Source: JANNPJ01 sp965200525
GTDB taxonomy: Bacteria > Actinomycetota > Actinomycetes > Actinomycetales > Kineosporiaceae
Length of the DNA stretch: 64,000 nt
Assembly: GCA_965200525.1 (NCBI GenBank)
Contig: OZ241368.1
Span: forward strand, 372,001 to 436,000
Direction of reading: 5' to 3'
Positions 51,030 through 59,861 of this stretch are shown here, one piece after another (position 1 is the first letter of the stretch; every line of letters begins with the position of its first letter). Both the position numbers and the translations under genes were made by a program. Under the pieces are notes generated by a model, which worked only from the letters and a program-made list of their open reading frames with translations, searched no databases and had not been told where the DNA came from.

Positions 51030-51386
51030 TCACCGTGGGGTGTCGGGGTCCGACTCAGCAGTTGGAGCTGGCTCGAGCCGGGCGAGGAGGGCTTTCATGG
51101 ATGCCAGTTCCTGACTAAGAGCATGCCGCCCGGCCTTGTTAATCGTCGCCCAAGTGCGTGTCCGGCGGCCTGCGGGTTCCTTCCGGACGGTGATCAGGCC
51201 GGCGTCGGACAGGATTGCGAGGTGCCGGCCGAGGTTGCCGTCCGTGAGAGTCAGTGTCTCTTTCAAGAAAGAGAAGTCGGCCTGCCCGGCCTCGGTGAGT
51301 ACCGCAAGAATGGCCAGGCGCGCCCGCTGGTGCACGACTTCCTCAAAACCCAGGGCCGGGTGGGCGGGCCCATCGTGGGTGGTCAT
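51030..51386 (-). CDS. ArsR/MarR-like winged-helix regulator
   Basis: 118 residues. HQRARLAILAVLTEAGQADFSFLKETLTLTDGNLGRHLAILSDAGLITVRKEPAGRRTRTW is a complete winged helix of the HTH_42 ('YdfH/Rrf-like') type often found next to small membrane proteins. Its ATG overlaps the stop of the membrane-protein gene (ATGA), so it is the second cistron. It probably binds the twin CTCTG-N5-CAGAG sites before the operon and represses it. Confidence 0.9.
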   Translation of the reverse strand: MTTHDGPAHPALGFEEVVHQRARLAILAVLTEAGQADFSFLKETLTLTDGNLGRHLAILSDAGLITVRKEPAGRRTRTWATINKAGRHALSQELASMKALLARLEPAPTAESDPDTPR

Positions 51387-52012
51387 CGGGTCGACAGCAC
51401 CCGGTCCTCCTGCCACCTGGATGCGAGACCGGCCGCGAGTGTGAGGCAGGCGAGCACCAGCTTGGTCACGACCTGCTGGCCGTCGAACTGAAACTGTAGT
51501 GGCAGGTGGTTATCGAAGTTGAACGACTCCAGCACGCCCGGGATCCCGACGATCAAAGCCCACGCCCACACGGCGGTGGTGCGCTCGGCCACTCCGACGA
51601 TCAGCAGGCCCAAGCAGAAGGCCATGAACGGGCCCAGGATGAGCAGTATGAGAAAGGCCGGCGCCACAAGCAGGAGCGAGGCGACCACGCCGGCCGCCAC
51701 GACTGCGGGCCGAGTGACGCCCAAACCCTTCTCGGAGCGCTGGCGCTGCCGAAACCACCACAGGCCCAGGAAGGCGACGGGCACAAGCAACCAGAACGCC
51801 ACCTGCACGGGCCTCTGGTCCAGGAAGTGCTGGCCGCTCTCCCAGGGCCGGTCGGTCGGAGTGGTGTACCACCAGAGCACATCGCGCACGCTCACGGCCG
51901 TGATGGCCGCCCCCGTCAACAGCAGCGGTAGCGACACCGCCCGCCGCCGCGCCCGTACCTCCCGGCGCAGACCGCCGATGTCCTGGACCCCCAGCACGGT
52001 ATTCGTGTCCAT
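51383..52012 (-). CDS. Membrane protein, first gene of the ArsR-like operon
   Basis: 209 residues with five helices: VSLPLLLTGAAITAVSVRDVLWW, VQVAFWLLVPVAFLGLWWF, AVVAAGVVASLLLVAPAFLILLILGPFMAFCLGLLIVGV (two segments) and VLESFNFDN-to-LVLACLTLAAGLA. No enzyme motif. In such pairs the regulator usually controls the membrane protein in response to a signal or drug. GGGAGG precedes ATG 52012. Confidence 0.8.
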   Translation of the reverse strand: MDTNTVLGVQDIGGLRREVRARRRAVSLPLLLTGAAITAVSVRDVLWWYTTPTDRPWESGQHFLDQRPVQVAFWLLVPVAFLGLWWFRQRQRSEKGLGVTRPAVVAAGVVASLLLVAPAFLILLILGPFMAFCLGLLIVGVAERTTAVWAWALIVGIPGVLESFNFDNHLPLQFQFDGQQVVTKLVLACLTLAAGLASRWQEDRVLSTR

Positions 52013-52030
52013 ACCCGCCCCTCCCATGTG

Positions 52031-52072
52031 CTCTGCGACGCAGAGTTCTTACTTTTACTCTGCACTACAGAG
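52031..52072. promoter_or_regulatory. Twin operators CTCTG-N5-CAGAG
   Basis: CTCTGCGACGCAGAG (52031-52045, perfect 7-base arms) and CTCTGCACTACAGAG (52058-52072) share the same half-sites and 5-base centre and are spaced 27 bases apart. They cover the upstream region of the operon that starts at 52012. Confidence 0.75.
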
Positions 52073-52356
52073 CAATGGATGGCAAGGGCGCTCACGAGGA
52101 GGAGCGATCCGAGTGCGAGCAGCTCGTTCTTCACCTTCACCGCGGACCAGAACGCCGTAGGCATCGGCGGCAGCCACATCGGGGGCCGCGGGAAGAGCAG
52201 ATCAAGCCCAAGGTCAACATCAGTTTCGTGCACTTTTGAGTCACGCTGCGTCCACGTTGCGGGATCCCGACGGGCGCACCCAATACGGGGCGGTGCCTAT
52301 GAAGTGCAGCAAGACACATATCAGTCCGATGACGCGACGTCACGGATGGCGAGCGG

Positions 52357-53019
52357 TCAGGGACCGAGCCTCTTCCATCGCCCTTCAGAGACCACCTCGA
52401 CGCAGCCCTGGACAACCTTGATCGCCGTCTGCTCGTCGATGACGTAGGCCGGGGCACCGATGTCAGCAGCCCAGCGCTCTGCGTCGGCCATGGTGTTCGT
52501 GGGGAAGGCGTCCAGGTGCGGGAAGATCGAGAAGTCGACGACGCCCAGGGTGCGGTCGTCCGGCGCCGAGGCCCACTCGACGAAGTACGACCCGATGCGG
52601 GGCGTCATCACCATGCTCCCGGCACTCACGCCCACCCAAACCGTCTCGGTCAGCGAAGGCAGCAGGTCGGCCAGCCCGGACTCGCGCATCCAGTGGCACA
52701 GGTACGTCGCGTCGCCGCCGTCGACCAGGAGGACGTCGGCCTCCCGGACCCAGGGCACCCACCGCTCCGAGCCGATGGTGGGCAGTGCCGTCAGCTCGAG
52801 GACACCGAGCGATGCCCAGCCCAGGCCGGAGAAATGCTGCCACCGCGGCTCGGCCGCCACGAAGCCGCGCACCGAGGTCGGACCGCACATCGGATGACCC
52901 CACTGGGCCGTCGGCACGCAGAGGGCATGGCACTCGGAGATCGGCTTGCCCAGAAGCTGCACGAGTTCCGCGTGGATGCTTTGGTTCGTGACGCCGCCCG
53001 AGGTGAGCAAGAGCTTCAA
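52357..53019 (-). CDS. Peptidase E-like (S51) serine peptidase / Type 1 glutamine amidotransferase-like protein
   Basis: 220 residues. KLLLTSGGVTNQSIHAEL, VLLVDGGDATYLCHWMRE and WVGVSAGSMVM (nucleophile Ser in SAGS) are the S51 family blocks, followed by DFSIFPHLD. PepE cleaves Asp-X dipeptides, and other members act on small amides. Cytosolic. TTG 53019 is chosen because GGAG precedes it by six bases and the fold starts there. Confidence 0.85.
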   Translation of the reverse strand: MKLLLTSGGVTNQSIHAELVQLLGKPISECHALCVPTAQWGHPMCGPTSVRGFVAAEPRWQHFSGLGWASLGVLELTALPTIGSERWVPWVREADVLLVDGGDATYLCHWMRESGLADLLPSLTETVWVGVSAGSMVMTPRIGSYFVEWASAPDDRTLGVVDFSIFPHLDAFPTNTMADAERWAADIGAPAYVIDEQTAIKVVQGCVEVVSEGRWKRLGP

Positions 53020-53144
53020 AGGGGTCTCCAAGAAACGCGCCGAGGATGAGTGAACGTAAGACCCCAAACTTTGCTGAGACTCATCGGGACAGTTGGCGAG
53101 GTCAAGGCCGGCCGCCATCCACGCCAGCACATCGCGGCGAAACC

Positions 53145-53743
53145 TCAGCCTCCGGCGCCAACTCCATTGTCCGGCGCGTTGTCACCATGGACGTCTCCTC
53201 GATCGACGACCGCGGACGCCGGAGGGAGGATGTTGTTCAACTCGTCGGTCGTGGCGGGCCGGGCTTCGACTGCCCCCGCACGCGCCACCTGGGGGCTCGT
53301 CGTGGCCGTCCGCCCGCTGACCCGTACGAGGAGATCACCCCGAGCCACCGCGTACTCGCGCCGATCACCGGCAACTCTCAGCCAGCCATCACCGTCGCGC
53401 GTGCACTGCACCGGCGCACCGGCCGGCTCTGCCGCCGGCACCGGAACTGACGCGCACGAGCTTTCGTCCAGGGAGCGTCGCTCGACCGTCAGCCGCAGGT
53501 CGTCGCCCCGGGACGAGGCGTAGATCGCTTGATAGCCGGCATCGCCGTACACCCCGGCGCCACCGGCTGCCGCTCGGTAGCCATTCACATCGGTCACGTA
53601 CACCAGCTCGACGTCGAAACCCGCCGCCTCGGCTCGCTGCCGCTGCTCGGACGAGGGGTCGCCGACTTGTCGCCACACCCACCAACTCCGAGAAGGACTG
53701 CGGCCAAAACGATCATCTGTCCTCGGCGCCCCCGTCGAAACAT
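53145..53743 (-). pseudogene. Putative lipoprotein, frameshifted
   Basis: Frame one gives RRGRRGQMIVLAAVLLGVGG then CGDKSATP, a lipoprotein signal with the lipobox LLGVGGC. Frame two gives the mature part (SSEQRQRAEAAGFDVELVYVTDVNGYRAAAGG, WLRVAGDRREYAVARGDLLVRVSG). They join if the G4 run at 53655-53658 (CCCC on the coding strand) gains one base. About 199 residues when corrected; surface-anchored, function unknown. TAGGCT lies seven bases before ATG 53743. Confidence 0.7.
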
Positions 53744-53843
53744 GGAATCAAGCCTAAGTCGGATCGTCCTGGACGTCATCACCGTCCGTCTCGACCCGAA
53801 CCGTCCCAGCTCCAGCGTATTGATCTTGTGGCACGATCGTCGA

Positions 53844-54254
53844 ATGCTGCGATTCACCGACTTCATCATCGACTGCCCGGACGCGATGAAGCTGGCGGCC
53901 TTCTACTCCGAAGTGACGGGTCGGGAGATAAAGGCGGGCAGCCACGAGAACTGGGCCGGTGTCCAGTTCGGCGAGATCGAACTGGCCTTCAACCCGGTGG
54001 CGGACTACCGCGCCCCGCAGTGGCCCGACAGCGAGCATCCCAAGCAGTTCCACCTTGACTTCGAAGTCGACGACATCGAGGCCGAACAGAACCGCGTCGT
54101 GGCCCTGGGCGCAACCCTGCAGCAGGACCTCATCGGCCCTGAGGGATACGGCTGGCGCGTCTACACCGACCCGGTCGGCCACCCCTTCTGCCTCTGCCGC
54201 AACCGTGGTGTCATCTGGACTGACCAGGGCCCCGTGTGGCCCGAGCGCGGTTAG
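53844..54254 (+). CDS. VOC-family (glyoxalase-like) protein
   Basis: 136 residues. FTDFIIDCPDAMKLAAFYSEVTGREIKAG, FHLDFEVDDIEAEQNRVVALGATL and VYTDPVGHPFCLCR are the blocks of the glyoxalase_6 subgroup. CACGAT six bases before ATG 53844 is a near match to the leaderless pattern. It is divergent from the lipoprotein gene. Confidence 0.88.
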   Translation: MLRFTDFIIDCPDAMKLAAFYSEVTGREIKAGSHENWAGVQFGEIELAFNPVADYRAPQWPDSEHPKQFHLDFEVDDIEAEQNRVVALGATLQQDLIGPEGYGWRVYTDPVGHPFCLCRNRGVIWTDQGPVWPERG

Positions 54255-54291
54255 ATGGGCCACCAAGTCGTTTCGCAACGCGCGCGCAACA

Positions 54292-54525
54292 TCACTGGCC
54301 CCGCGGACCAGCGAGCCCGTAAGCCACGGCGGACTCACTCATAGGTGATGATTCCAGCAATGATCCGTCCGGGTCGCGGAAGTAGACGCTGATACCTCGA
54401 CCGCGACCTCCGTGGCGGACGACGGGGCCATCCTCCACCTCGATCTCGTGATCACGAAGGTGATCGAGAAGGTCCGCCACCGTTCCCGGCCACACGAAAC
54501 AAAGATCACTGCCACACTGCCCCAC
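54292..54525 (-). pseudogene. C-terminal half of a VOC-family gene
   Basis: SDLCFVWPGTVADLLDHLRD and RGRGISVYFRDPDGSLLE are the end of a VOC protein (the strand with the Glu ligand). The N-terminal half is missing or scrambled: the upstream frames contain stops and only faint similarity. A decayed gene beside an intact VOC gene. Confidence 0.55.
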
Positions 54526-54670
54526 GCCGCGATCGCGCTCGTAATGAACAAAGATCGATTACACCGATGGTCGCTGATCGCGAGAATCTCAGGGCGGAGT
54601 AGACGGCGCGCACTCATCGGCCTGTGAGGTCGTCATTTGCTGGACCACCTCCTGTGCCAGGTTGATGGCC

Positions 54671-55273
54671 ATGACCGAACCGTGGAATATCAACATCCAC
54701 TACGACGCGTTGCTGGACTCCCTGGTGCCTGTCGAGGCACAACGAGTCCTCGATGTCGGGACCGGTGACGGCTTCCTTGCCGCTCGACTGGCCGAGCGTG
54801 TCGCCACCGTGATTGCCGTGGACATCGACGGTCCCGTCCTCGAACGAGCGCAAGCCAGATTCCCCCAGTCCTCGGTGGCTTGGGTGCATGACGACGTGAT
54901 GGATGGCCAGTTCGCGCTGGGCCTCTTCGATGCGGTGGTGTCGAACGCGGCCCTGCACCATCTGAGCGACACTCCAGCTGCCATGCATCGCTTGGGGTCG
55001 CTGCTGGTGCCGCGCGGAACTCTAGCTGTGGTGACGTTTGCCCGGGCCAGCATCACCGACTTCCCCTGGCGAGCTGTGGCGTGGATCCGCCGAGGAATCG
55101 CGCTGCGTGTGCGGGGCAAGTGGCAGCACTCCGCCCCCATGATCTGGCCCCCGAAGGACACTCTGCGCCAGCTGCGGCAGCACGCGCAGGCGCAGCTGCC
55201 CGGCTCACGGGTCCAACGCCTGCCGTACGGTCGGATCCTGATCACGTGGAGCAGTCCGGCAGCGGGTTCGTGA
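54671..55273 (+). CDS. Class I SAM-dependent methyltransferase
   Basis: 200 residues. RVLDVGTGDGFLAARLAE is the SAM-binding motif I, VIAVDIDGPVLERAQ motif II and FDAVVSNAALHHLSD motif IV (Methyltransf_11/25 type), followed by SLLVPRGTLAVVTFA. A Trp/Arg-rich C-terminal part (WRAVAWIRRGIALRVRGKW) may shape the substrate site. Substrate unknown. Starts at 54665 and 54662 are also in frame. Confidence 0.9.
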   Translation: MTEPWNINIHYDALLDSLVPVEAQRVLDVGTGDGFLAARLAERVATVIAVDIDGPVLERAQARFPQSSVAWVHDDVMDGQFALGLFDAVVSNAALHHLSDTPAAMHRLGSLLVPRGTLAVVTFARASITDFPWRAVAWIRRGIALRVRGKWQHSAPMIWPPKDTLRQLRQHAQAQLPGSRVQRLPYGRILITWSSPAAGS

Positions 55274-55466
55274 GGGATCGGGGCCGGTATCTGCCGTTCG
55301 TGGGGATCGTCACACGTCATCTGTGCCTGATCGGCGAGAGGTCAGGATCCAGGGGACTGGTGGTCTACCTGCCATCACCCCGCCTGGAAGCGCGAGAACC
55401 GCTGCGCCCCGGTGATCAGCCAGTTGCGTCCAGCAGAGTGGTGTACCGACCGGGCCCGTAGTTGAT

Positions 55467-56830
55467 GGGTGTGGCGCTACGGCGTGAAGGGCGGCCATCG
55501 CGTGATCCTTTTGAAGACCTCTCACAGTGCTTCGAAGGAGACCCACGCGATGACCGCGAGCCCCATTATTGACCCTGCCCGTCTGCTGCACGAGCAGCTC
55601 GGATCCGCGTCGCCGGACGTGCTGCGCAGCCTGCTGTCCACGTTCATCGACACCTTGATGTCGGCGGAGGCCGACGCTATCTGCGGCGCCCCCTACGGCA
55701 TGCCCAGCCCGGAGCGGACCAACTCCCGCAACGGGTACCGGCACCGGGATTTCGACACCCGGGCCGGGACCCTGGACGTGGCGATCCCCAAGCTACGTTC
55801 GGGCACGTACTTCCCGGACTGGCTGCTGGAACGACGCAAGCGCGCCGAGTCCGCCCTGACCTCGGTGGTGGCCACCTGCTACCTGCTGGGGGTCTCGACC
55901 CGGCGGATGGAGAAGCTCGTCGAGTCGTTGGGGATCACCCGGCTGTCGAAGTCGCAGGTCAGCGTCATGGCCCGTGACCTCGACGCCCAGGTCGAAGCGT
56001 TCCGCACGCGCCCTTTGGACGCCGGCCCGTACACGTTCGTGGCCGCCGACGCCCTCGTCCTGAAGGTCCGCGAAGGCGGGCGGGTAGTGAACGTGCACGC
56101 CCTGGTCGCGGTCGGCGTCAACGGCGATGGGCATCGGGAGATCCTCGGACCGCAGGTCACCTCCGCCGAGGACGGCGCCGGCTGGCTGGGCTTCTTCCGG
56201 GACCTGTGCGCCCGCGGCCTGTCCGGGGTCCGGTTGGTGACCTCCGATGCTCACGCCGGGCTCGTAGCCGCGATCGGCGCGACCGTGCCCGGAGCAGCCT
56301 GGCAGCGCTGCCGCACCCACTACGCCGCCAACCTCATGTCCACCACCCCGAAGGCGTCCTGGCCGTGGGTGAAAACGTTGCTGCACAGTGTTTATGACCA
56401 ACCCGACGCCGATGCCGTGCACGCCCAGTTCGAGCGGGTCATCGACACCCTGACCGAGAAGCTCCCCAAGGTCGCCGACCACCTCGAACACGCCCGCACC
56501 GACGTCCTGGCCTTCACCAGCTTCCCCAAAGAGCTCTGGCGCCAGATCTGGTCCAACAACCCCCAGGAACGTCTCAACCGCGAAATCCGCCGACGCACCG
56601 ACGTCGTCGGGATCTTCCCCGACCGAGACTCCTTGATCCGCCTCGTCGGCGCCGTCCTGGCCGAACAACACGACGAATGGATCGAAGGACGCCGCTACCT
56701 CGGCCCCGACGTCCTCACCCGAGCCCGCACCACCGCGCCCACCACCGATGAGGAGGCCACCAGCACCATCCCGGCGCTCAGCGCCTAACCAAAACCAAAG
56801 GATCACGCGAAACCGCGATACACCACACCC
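55467..56830 (+). mobile_element. IS256-family insertion sequence, about 1364 bp
   Basis: Left end GGGTGTGGCGCTACGG (from 55467) and right end CCACACCC (to 56830) form inverted repeats: 8 outer bases match exactly, and the 14-base TCGCGTGATCCTTT also recurs inverted inside (left end about 55496-55509; right end as AAAGGATCACGCGA). It carries one intact transposase. The expected 8-base target duplication was not found beside these ends. Confidence 0.85.
55550..56788 (+). CDS. IS256-family (Mutator-type) transposase
   Basis: 412 residues, full length. RTNSRNGYRHRDFDTRAGTLDVAIPKLRSGTYFPDWLLERRKRAESAL opens the Mutator domain. The DDE residues appear as D in VAADALVLKV, D in LVTSDAHAGL and E in NNPQERLNREIRRRTDVVGIFP. 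GAAGGAG precedes ATG 55550. Cytosolic, acts on its own element ends. Confidence 0.95.
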   Translation: MTASPIIDPARLLHEQLGSASPDVLRSLLSTFIDTLMSAEADAICGAPYGMPSPERTNSRNGYRHRDFDTRAGTLDVAIPKLRSGTYFPDWLLERRKRAESALTSVVATCYLLGVSTRRMEKLVESLGITRLSKSQVSVMARDLDAQVEAFRTRPLDAGPYTFVAADALVLKVREGGRVVNVHALVAVGVNGDGHREILGPQVTSAEDGAGWLGFFRDLCARGLSGVRLVTSDAHAGLVAAIGATVPGAAWQRCRTHYAANLMSTTPKASWPWVKTLLHSVYDQPDADAVHAQFERVIDTLTEKLPKVADHLEHARTDVLAFTSFPKELWRQIWSNNPQERLNREIRRRTDVVGIFPDRDSLIRLVGAVLAEQHDEWIEGRRYLGPDVLTRARTTAPTTDEEATSTIPALSA

Positions 56831-56951
56831 CTGGGCTTGACCGATCAGCCCGACCCCACGCCACCAACTCAGCATCCCTCGCCATGCTGATCGTCGTCCC
56901 CTCGGCCCTGGCGCTACGAACGGAGTCTCATCGTGTCCCAGCGCCAGGTAG

Positions 56952-57881
56952 TCAGGGTCGCGAGTGGACGAACCAGGCGTCACTGCGGGGCAGAGCCCGG
57001 GCCAGCATCCACAGAGGTGTCTGCAGGCTGGGGCCCAGGCTCATTTGCCGGCGGGCCAGTTCCCAGGCCTGGGCGCCAGGCGCGGGTGGGCGGTGCACGA
57101 CGAACTGCAGCATCGTTCCCCAGCAGGCGACAAGTTCGGCACCGTAGGTGTCCTGCCACTGACGAAGGACGGCGGCAAGGTCCTGCGGTGAGGTTTCGAA
57201 GAAGTCCAGCCAAGCCGGGGCGTGCCACGGGGAGCCGGTCGGCAGCAGAGCGATCTGCAGCGCGTCCGGGGTGAACCACTGCTGAGTGCCCACAAGATAG
57301 GGCACGTCCGAGGACTGCTCGACCAGGTCGGCCAGGGCCGGATCAGCAGCCACCTGATCGAGGATCCAGCGCTCGACAGCCAAGGACGTGGTGGGAAATG
57401 TCAGTTCGAAGCGACCTCGGCTCTGCAGCCCGAGATCAGTAGCCCCTGACTCGATGAGGCAGTCGCCAAGATCGTCAACAGTGACGGATCGGTCGTGAAG
57501 CCACCGCTCCAATTCCGGCCACGGGTCGGCGGTGCGCGCGGAGACGTCCAGGGCGGACAGGTCGGCGGCGCTCGGACGTGGGTAGTGGTCGAAGTGGTTC
57601 CAATCAGGGGCAATCGCCACCGGCCAGCGGCCAGTGACGGAAAGTCTTGCCCGTGCCGCCTGCCAGGCGGACAACACCTGGTCGGGGGACGAAACATCGA
57701 CCAGGACGAGCCCGTTGGGGTGGGCATGCACTGGCGCCCCTGCGAGCGAGGTGTCAGCCAGCGCTGCGGCAATCTCTTCGGGTGTGACGAGCATCAGCTC
57801 AGTGTCGGGAAATCCGCGGACGTGGTCCATCCAGCCACGCCCTGTCCTGGCTGGGGCATATTTCCCGCGGATGACGCTCAT
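56952..57881 (-). CDS. DUF4253 family protein
   Basis: 309 residues. The C-terminal 120 residues are the DUF4253 domain (VPYLVGTQQWFTPDALQIALLPTG, AWLDFFETSPQDLAAVLRQWQDTYGAELVACWGTMLQFVVHRPP, AWELARRQMSLGP). The N-terminal part (about 30-180: ERWLHDRSVTVDDLGDCL and others) is a separate alpha/beta region. Function unknown; DUF4253 genes are scattered in actinobacteria, often near toxin-immunity genes. Confidence 0.85.
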   Translation of the reverse strand: MSVIRGKYAPARTGRGWMDHVRGFPDTELMLVTPEEIAAALADTSLAGAPVHAHPNGLVLVDVSSPDQVLSAWQAARARLSVTGRWPVAIAPDWNHFDHYPRPSAADLSALDVSARTADPWPELERWLHDRSVTVDDLGDCLIESGATDLGLQSRGRFELTFPTTSLAVERWILDQVAADPALADLVEQSSDVPYLVGTQQWFTPDALQIALLPTGSPWHAPAWLDFFETSPQDLAAVLRQWQDTYGAELVACWGTMLQFVVHRPPAPGAQAWELARRQMSLGPSLQTPLWMLARALPRSDAWFVHSRP

Positions 57882-58034
57882 GGCCTCGCCCTCATCGAGC
57901 GGCCCCGCCGCTCGCGCCGGCGCGATGTCGCAGCCGCACGGCTGCTTCTGCGCCTACTGGCCTTGCTGAGCGACGACGAGGCCGCGACATTCGGGAACTT
58001 CCGTGCACGGCGACCGAAGTGCGTCAATGGCCGA

Positions 58035-58445
58035 TCAGTTGATGATCTCACCGCGTTCGTCCGCGAGGATGGCGGCCACCCGATCGCGCCAGACCTGCAG
58101 TGCTGCGGGGGTCAGGCGCGTCCAGTCCTGCTTCTCGCCGACGATCCGCAGTGGCTCGGTGCTGCGGTAGGACCGGGTCGGGTTACCAGGGAACTTCTTG
58201 TCGGTCACGTTTGGATCGTCGTGGAACGGACCAGTCGGCTCAACGACGTACACCCGCGGAGCGCCGTCACCGGCGGCCATCTGCGCAGCGAGACCGGCAC
58301 CATCTGCCAGCGCAGTGAAGTAGATGTGGTTCATCACGAGCTCGGAGCGGTAGTTCGACCGGAAACCCGCCCTGAGAAGATCGCCCACGTGCAGGTCCGC
58401 CTTGGTGCCGTGGAAGAACGGCCCTTCGTCCGGCATGTCACTCAC
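58035..58445 (-). CDS. arr: NAD(+)--rifampin ADP-ribosyltransferase
   Basis: 136 residues. GPFFHGTKADLHVGDLLRAGFRSNYR, VMNHIYFTALADGAGLAAQMA, RVYVVEPTGPFHDDPNVTDKKFPGNPTRSYRS and EPLRIVG are the whole Arr family from end to end. The catalytic-site His (FFHGTK), Tyr (SNYR, HIYFT) and Asp of the family are present. The enzyme transfers ADP-ribose from NAD to the ansa-chain hydroxyl of rifamycins and inactivates them. GTG 58445 is decided by the TACGCT box six bases upstream and the usual family length; the frame is open to 58478. Intrinsic chromosomal copies are common in soil actinomycetes. Confidence 0.93.
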   Translation of the reverse strand: MSDMPDEGPFFHGTKADLHVGDLLRAGFRSNYRSELVMNHIYFTALADGAGLAAQMAAGDGAPRVYVVEPTGPFHDDPNVTDKKFPGNPTRSYRSTEPLRIVGEKQDWTRLTPAALQVWRDRVAAILADERGEIIN

Positions 58446-58451
58446 CCGCAC

Positions 58452-58457
58452 AGCGTA
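58452..58457 (-). promoter_or_regulatory. -10 box of arr (leaderless)
   Basis: TACGCT on the minus strand, six bases before GTG 58445; no ribosome-binding site is visible. Confidence 0.55.
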
Positions 58458-58609
58458 GAGGCGATCGGCCGCTGCCACGCAGCTCGCCGCGCTTCAGCAT
58501 GACAGCACAGACGACACTCACGCGGGCAGGCGTCAGCCAGGCTCACCGTCGCACCAAACGGTCGGCGGCATGAGGACGCCGTGCAGTCACGCCCGGTCTC
58601 CTGATTCAA

Positions 58610-59578
58610 TCAGTCGACGGCGTGGACATTGACGTGATCAAGTGCAGTTTGCTCATCCGGCTCCGGTGAGTCCGGCCCCGGCTTGGGCGAATGTGTGTCC
58701 GACCTCAGCCGAGTCCGGAGCTGGTAGGAGACGGCGCAGATGGTGAGGGCCAGCCCGTAGCCGGCGAACGAGATGGGCTGGGCGAAGCCGATGTAGCGCA
58801 CAACAGCGAAGCCACTGCGGCCATGCCACTGCACCATCCCGCCCATCACCAGGCCGACATAGACCGCGGCGCCCAACCCGTAAAGCACGAACGTGGGGGC
58901 GATCAGCCAGACGGGAACGATGGGCAGGAAGCGGGGCACGCGGCGACCGGCCACCGGGATCGCCCATCGGGGAAACGCCATCCCCCAGGGCCGGACCAGG
59001 CCGAGCAGCAGGAACACGGCCAGGGCGAGACCCGCACACAGAGCGGCGGCCATGCTGTAGCTCGGGCGATAACCGTCAGGCTCCAGGCCTGGCACCCCGA
59101 ACGCGCAAAGCAGGTGCACACCCCCGTACGGCAGCCAAGCCACACAACCGGCATAGGCAATCCGGCGGATCCGCACCGGGGCTGCGTGCGCAGGCGGCCG
59201 AACGCCACCGGTGCCGCGCCGGGCGAGGGTCGCGACCAGCAGCGCACCGGCCGCCACCAGGGCGAGGCGTTGCAAGAACGCAAGCCAGTCGGCGTCGCCG
59301 TGGCGATCGGTCACGGTGCCGGTCAGGGCAAGTTCGACCAGGTTCAGCAGCAGCCAGCAGCTACTGCCCAGCAGTACGACGGCCAGCGCCCACACCGCCC
59401 GTCGGCGGCGGGTGAGCACCGCCAGGCTCGCCAGCAACAGCATTGCCGCGCCGGGCCATGCCGCGTGCGCGAACCCGGCGAACTCGTTGTGCCCGGCGAA
59501 GGCACCAATGCCTGTACCGATGCCGAAGAGCGCGGTGAATAGGATGGCCGCTACCGCAGGCCGGAATGTTGATGGCAT
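58610..59578 (-). CDS. Polytopic membrane protein of unknown function
   Basis: 322 residues with about eight helices: AVAAILFTALFGIGTGIGAFAG, AAMLLLASLAVLT, VWALAVVLLGSSCWLLLNLVELA, LALVAAGALLVATLA, AYAGCVAWLPYGGVHLLCAFG, LCAGLALAVFLLLGLVRPWG, VWLIAPTFVLYGLGAAVYVGLVMGG and ISFAGYGLALTICAVSYQL. A charged C-terminal tail follows. No transporter signature found. ATG 59578 is the first Met before the first helix. Confidence 0.8.
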   Translation of the reverse strand: MPSTFRPAVAAILFTALFGIGTGIGAFAGHNEFAGFAHAAWPGAAMLLLASLAVLTRRRRAVWALAVVLLGSSCWLLLNLVELALTGTVTDRHGDADWLAFLQRLALVAAGALLVATLARRGTGGVRPPAHAAPVRIRRIAYAGCVAWLPYGGVHLLCAFGVPGLEPDGYRPSYSMAAALCAGLALAVFLLLGLVRPWGMAFPRWAIPVAGRRVPRFLPIVPVWLIAPTFVLYGLGAAVYVGLVMGGMVQWHGRSGFAVVRYIGFAQPISFAGYGLALTICAVSYQLRTRLRSDTHSPKPGPDSPEPDEQTALDHVNVHAVD

Positions 59579-59849
59579 ACATACACTCTCAGCGCGCGAC
59601 CTGTACCCGCGCTGAGCCAAGCTGAACCGATCCTCAGGGAACTATGCCGGCCCAGGCCCCAGCGCGCCGCTCCGTCCACGGCTGCCTTCTGGGCGGCCCG
59701 GCGCCTGGCGGGAGCGAGACGGGAAGCTCGTTGTCGGCGGTATGAGCGGATGTTGCGGCGCGCAGTCGGTGGCAGTTGAGGACGGGCGTGTTCGACAACC
59801 GGGCCCTGGCCCTTACCTGCAGACGACGAATGAGGAGAGGGTCCAGCAC

Positions 59850-59855
59850 TACCGT
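59850..59855 (+). promoter_or_regulatory. -10 box of the GNAT gene (leaderless)
   Basis: TACCGT, six bases before ATG 59862. Confidence 0.6.
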
Positions 59856-59861
59856 TGTGCG

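Noticed and set aside
49347..51491. A 714-codon + frame, the longest in the window
   Set aside because: Lies antisense to a histidine kinase, a membrane protein and an ArsR-like gene, all with clear family motifs.
55793..56983. A 396-codon minus frame under the IS256 transposase
   Set aside because: Antisense shadow of an intact transposase with a full DDE triad.
51030..58445. A composite transposon or defence island bounded by the IS256 element
   Set aside because: Only one copy of the element lies in the window, and the genes on both sides are ordinary chromosomal ones without defence signatures.
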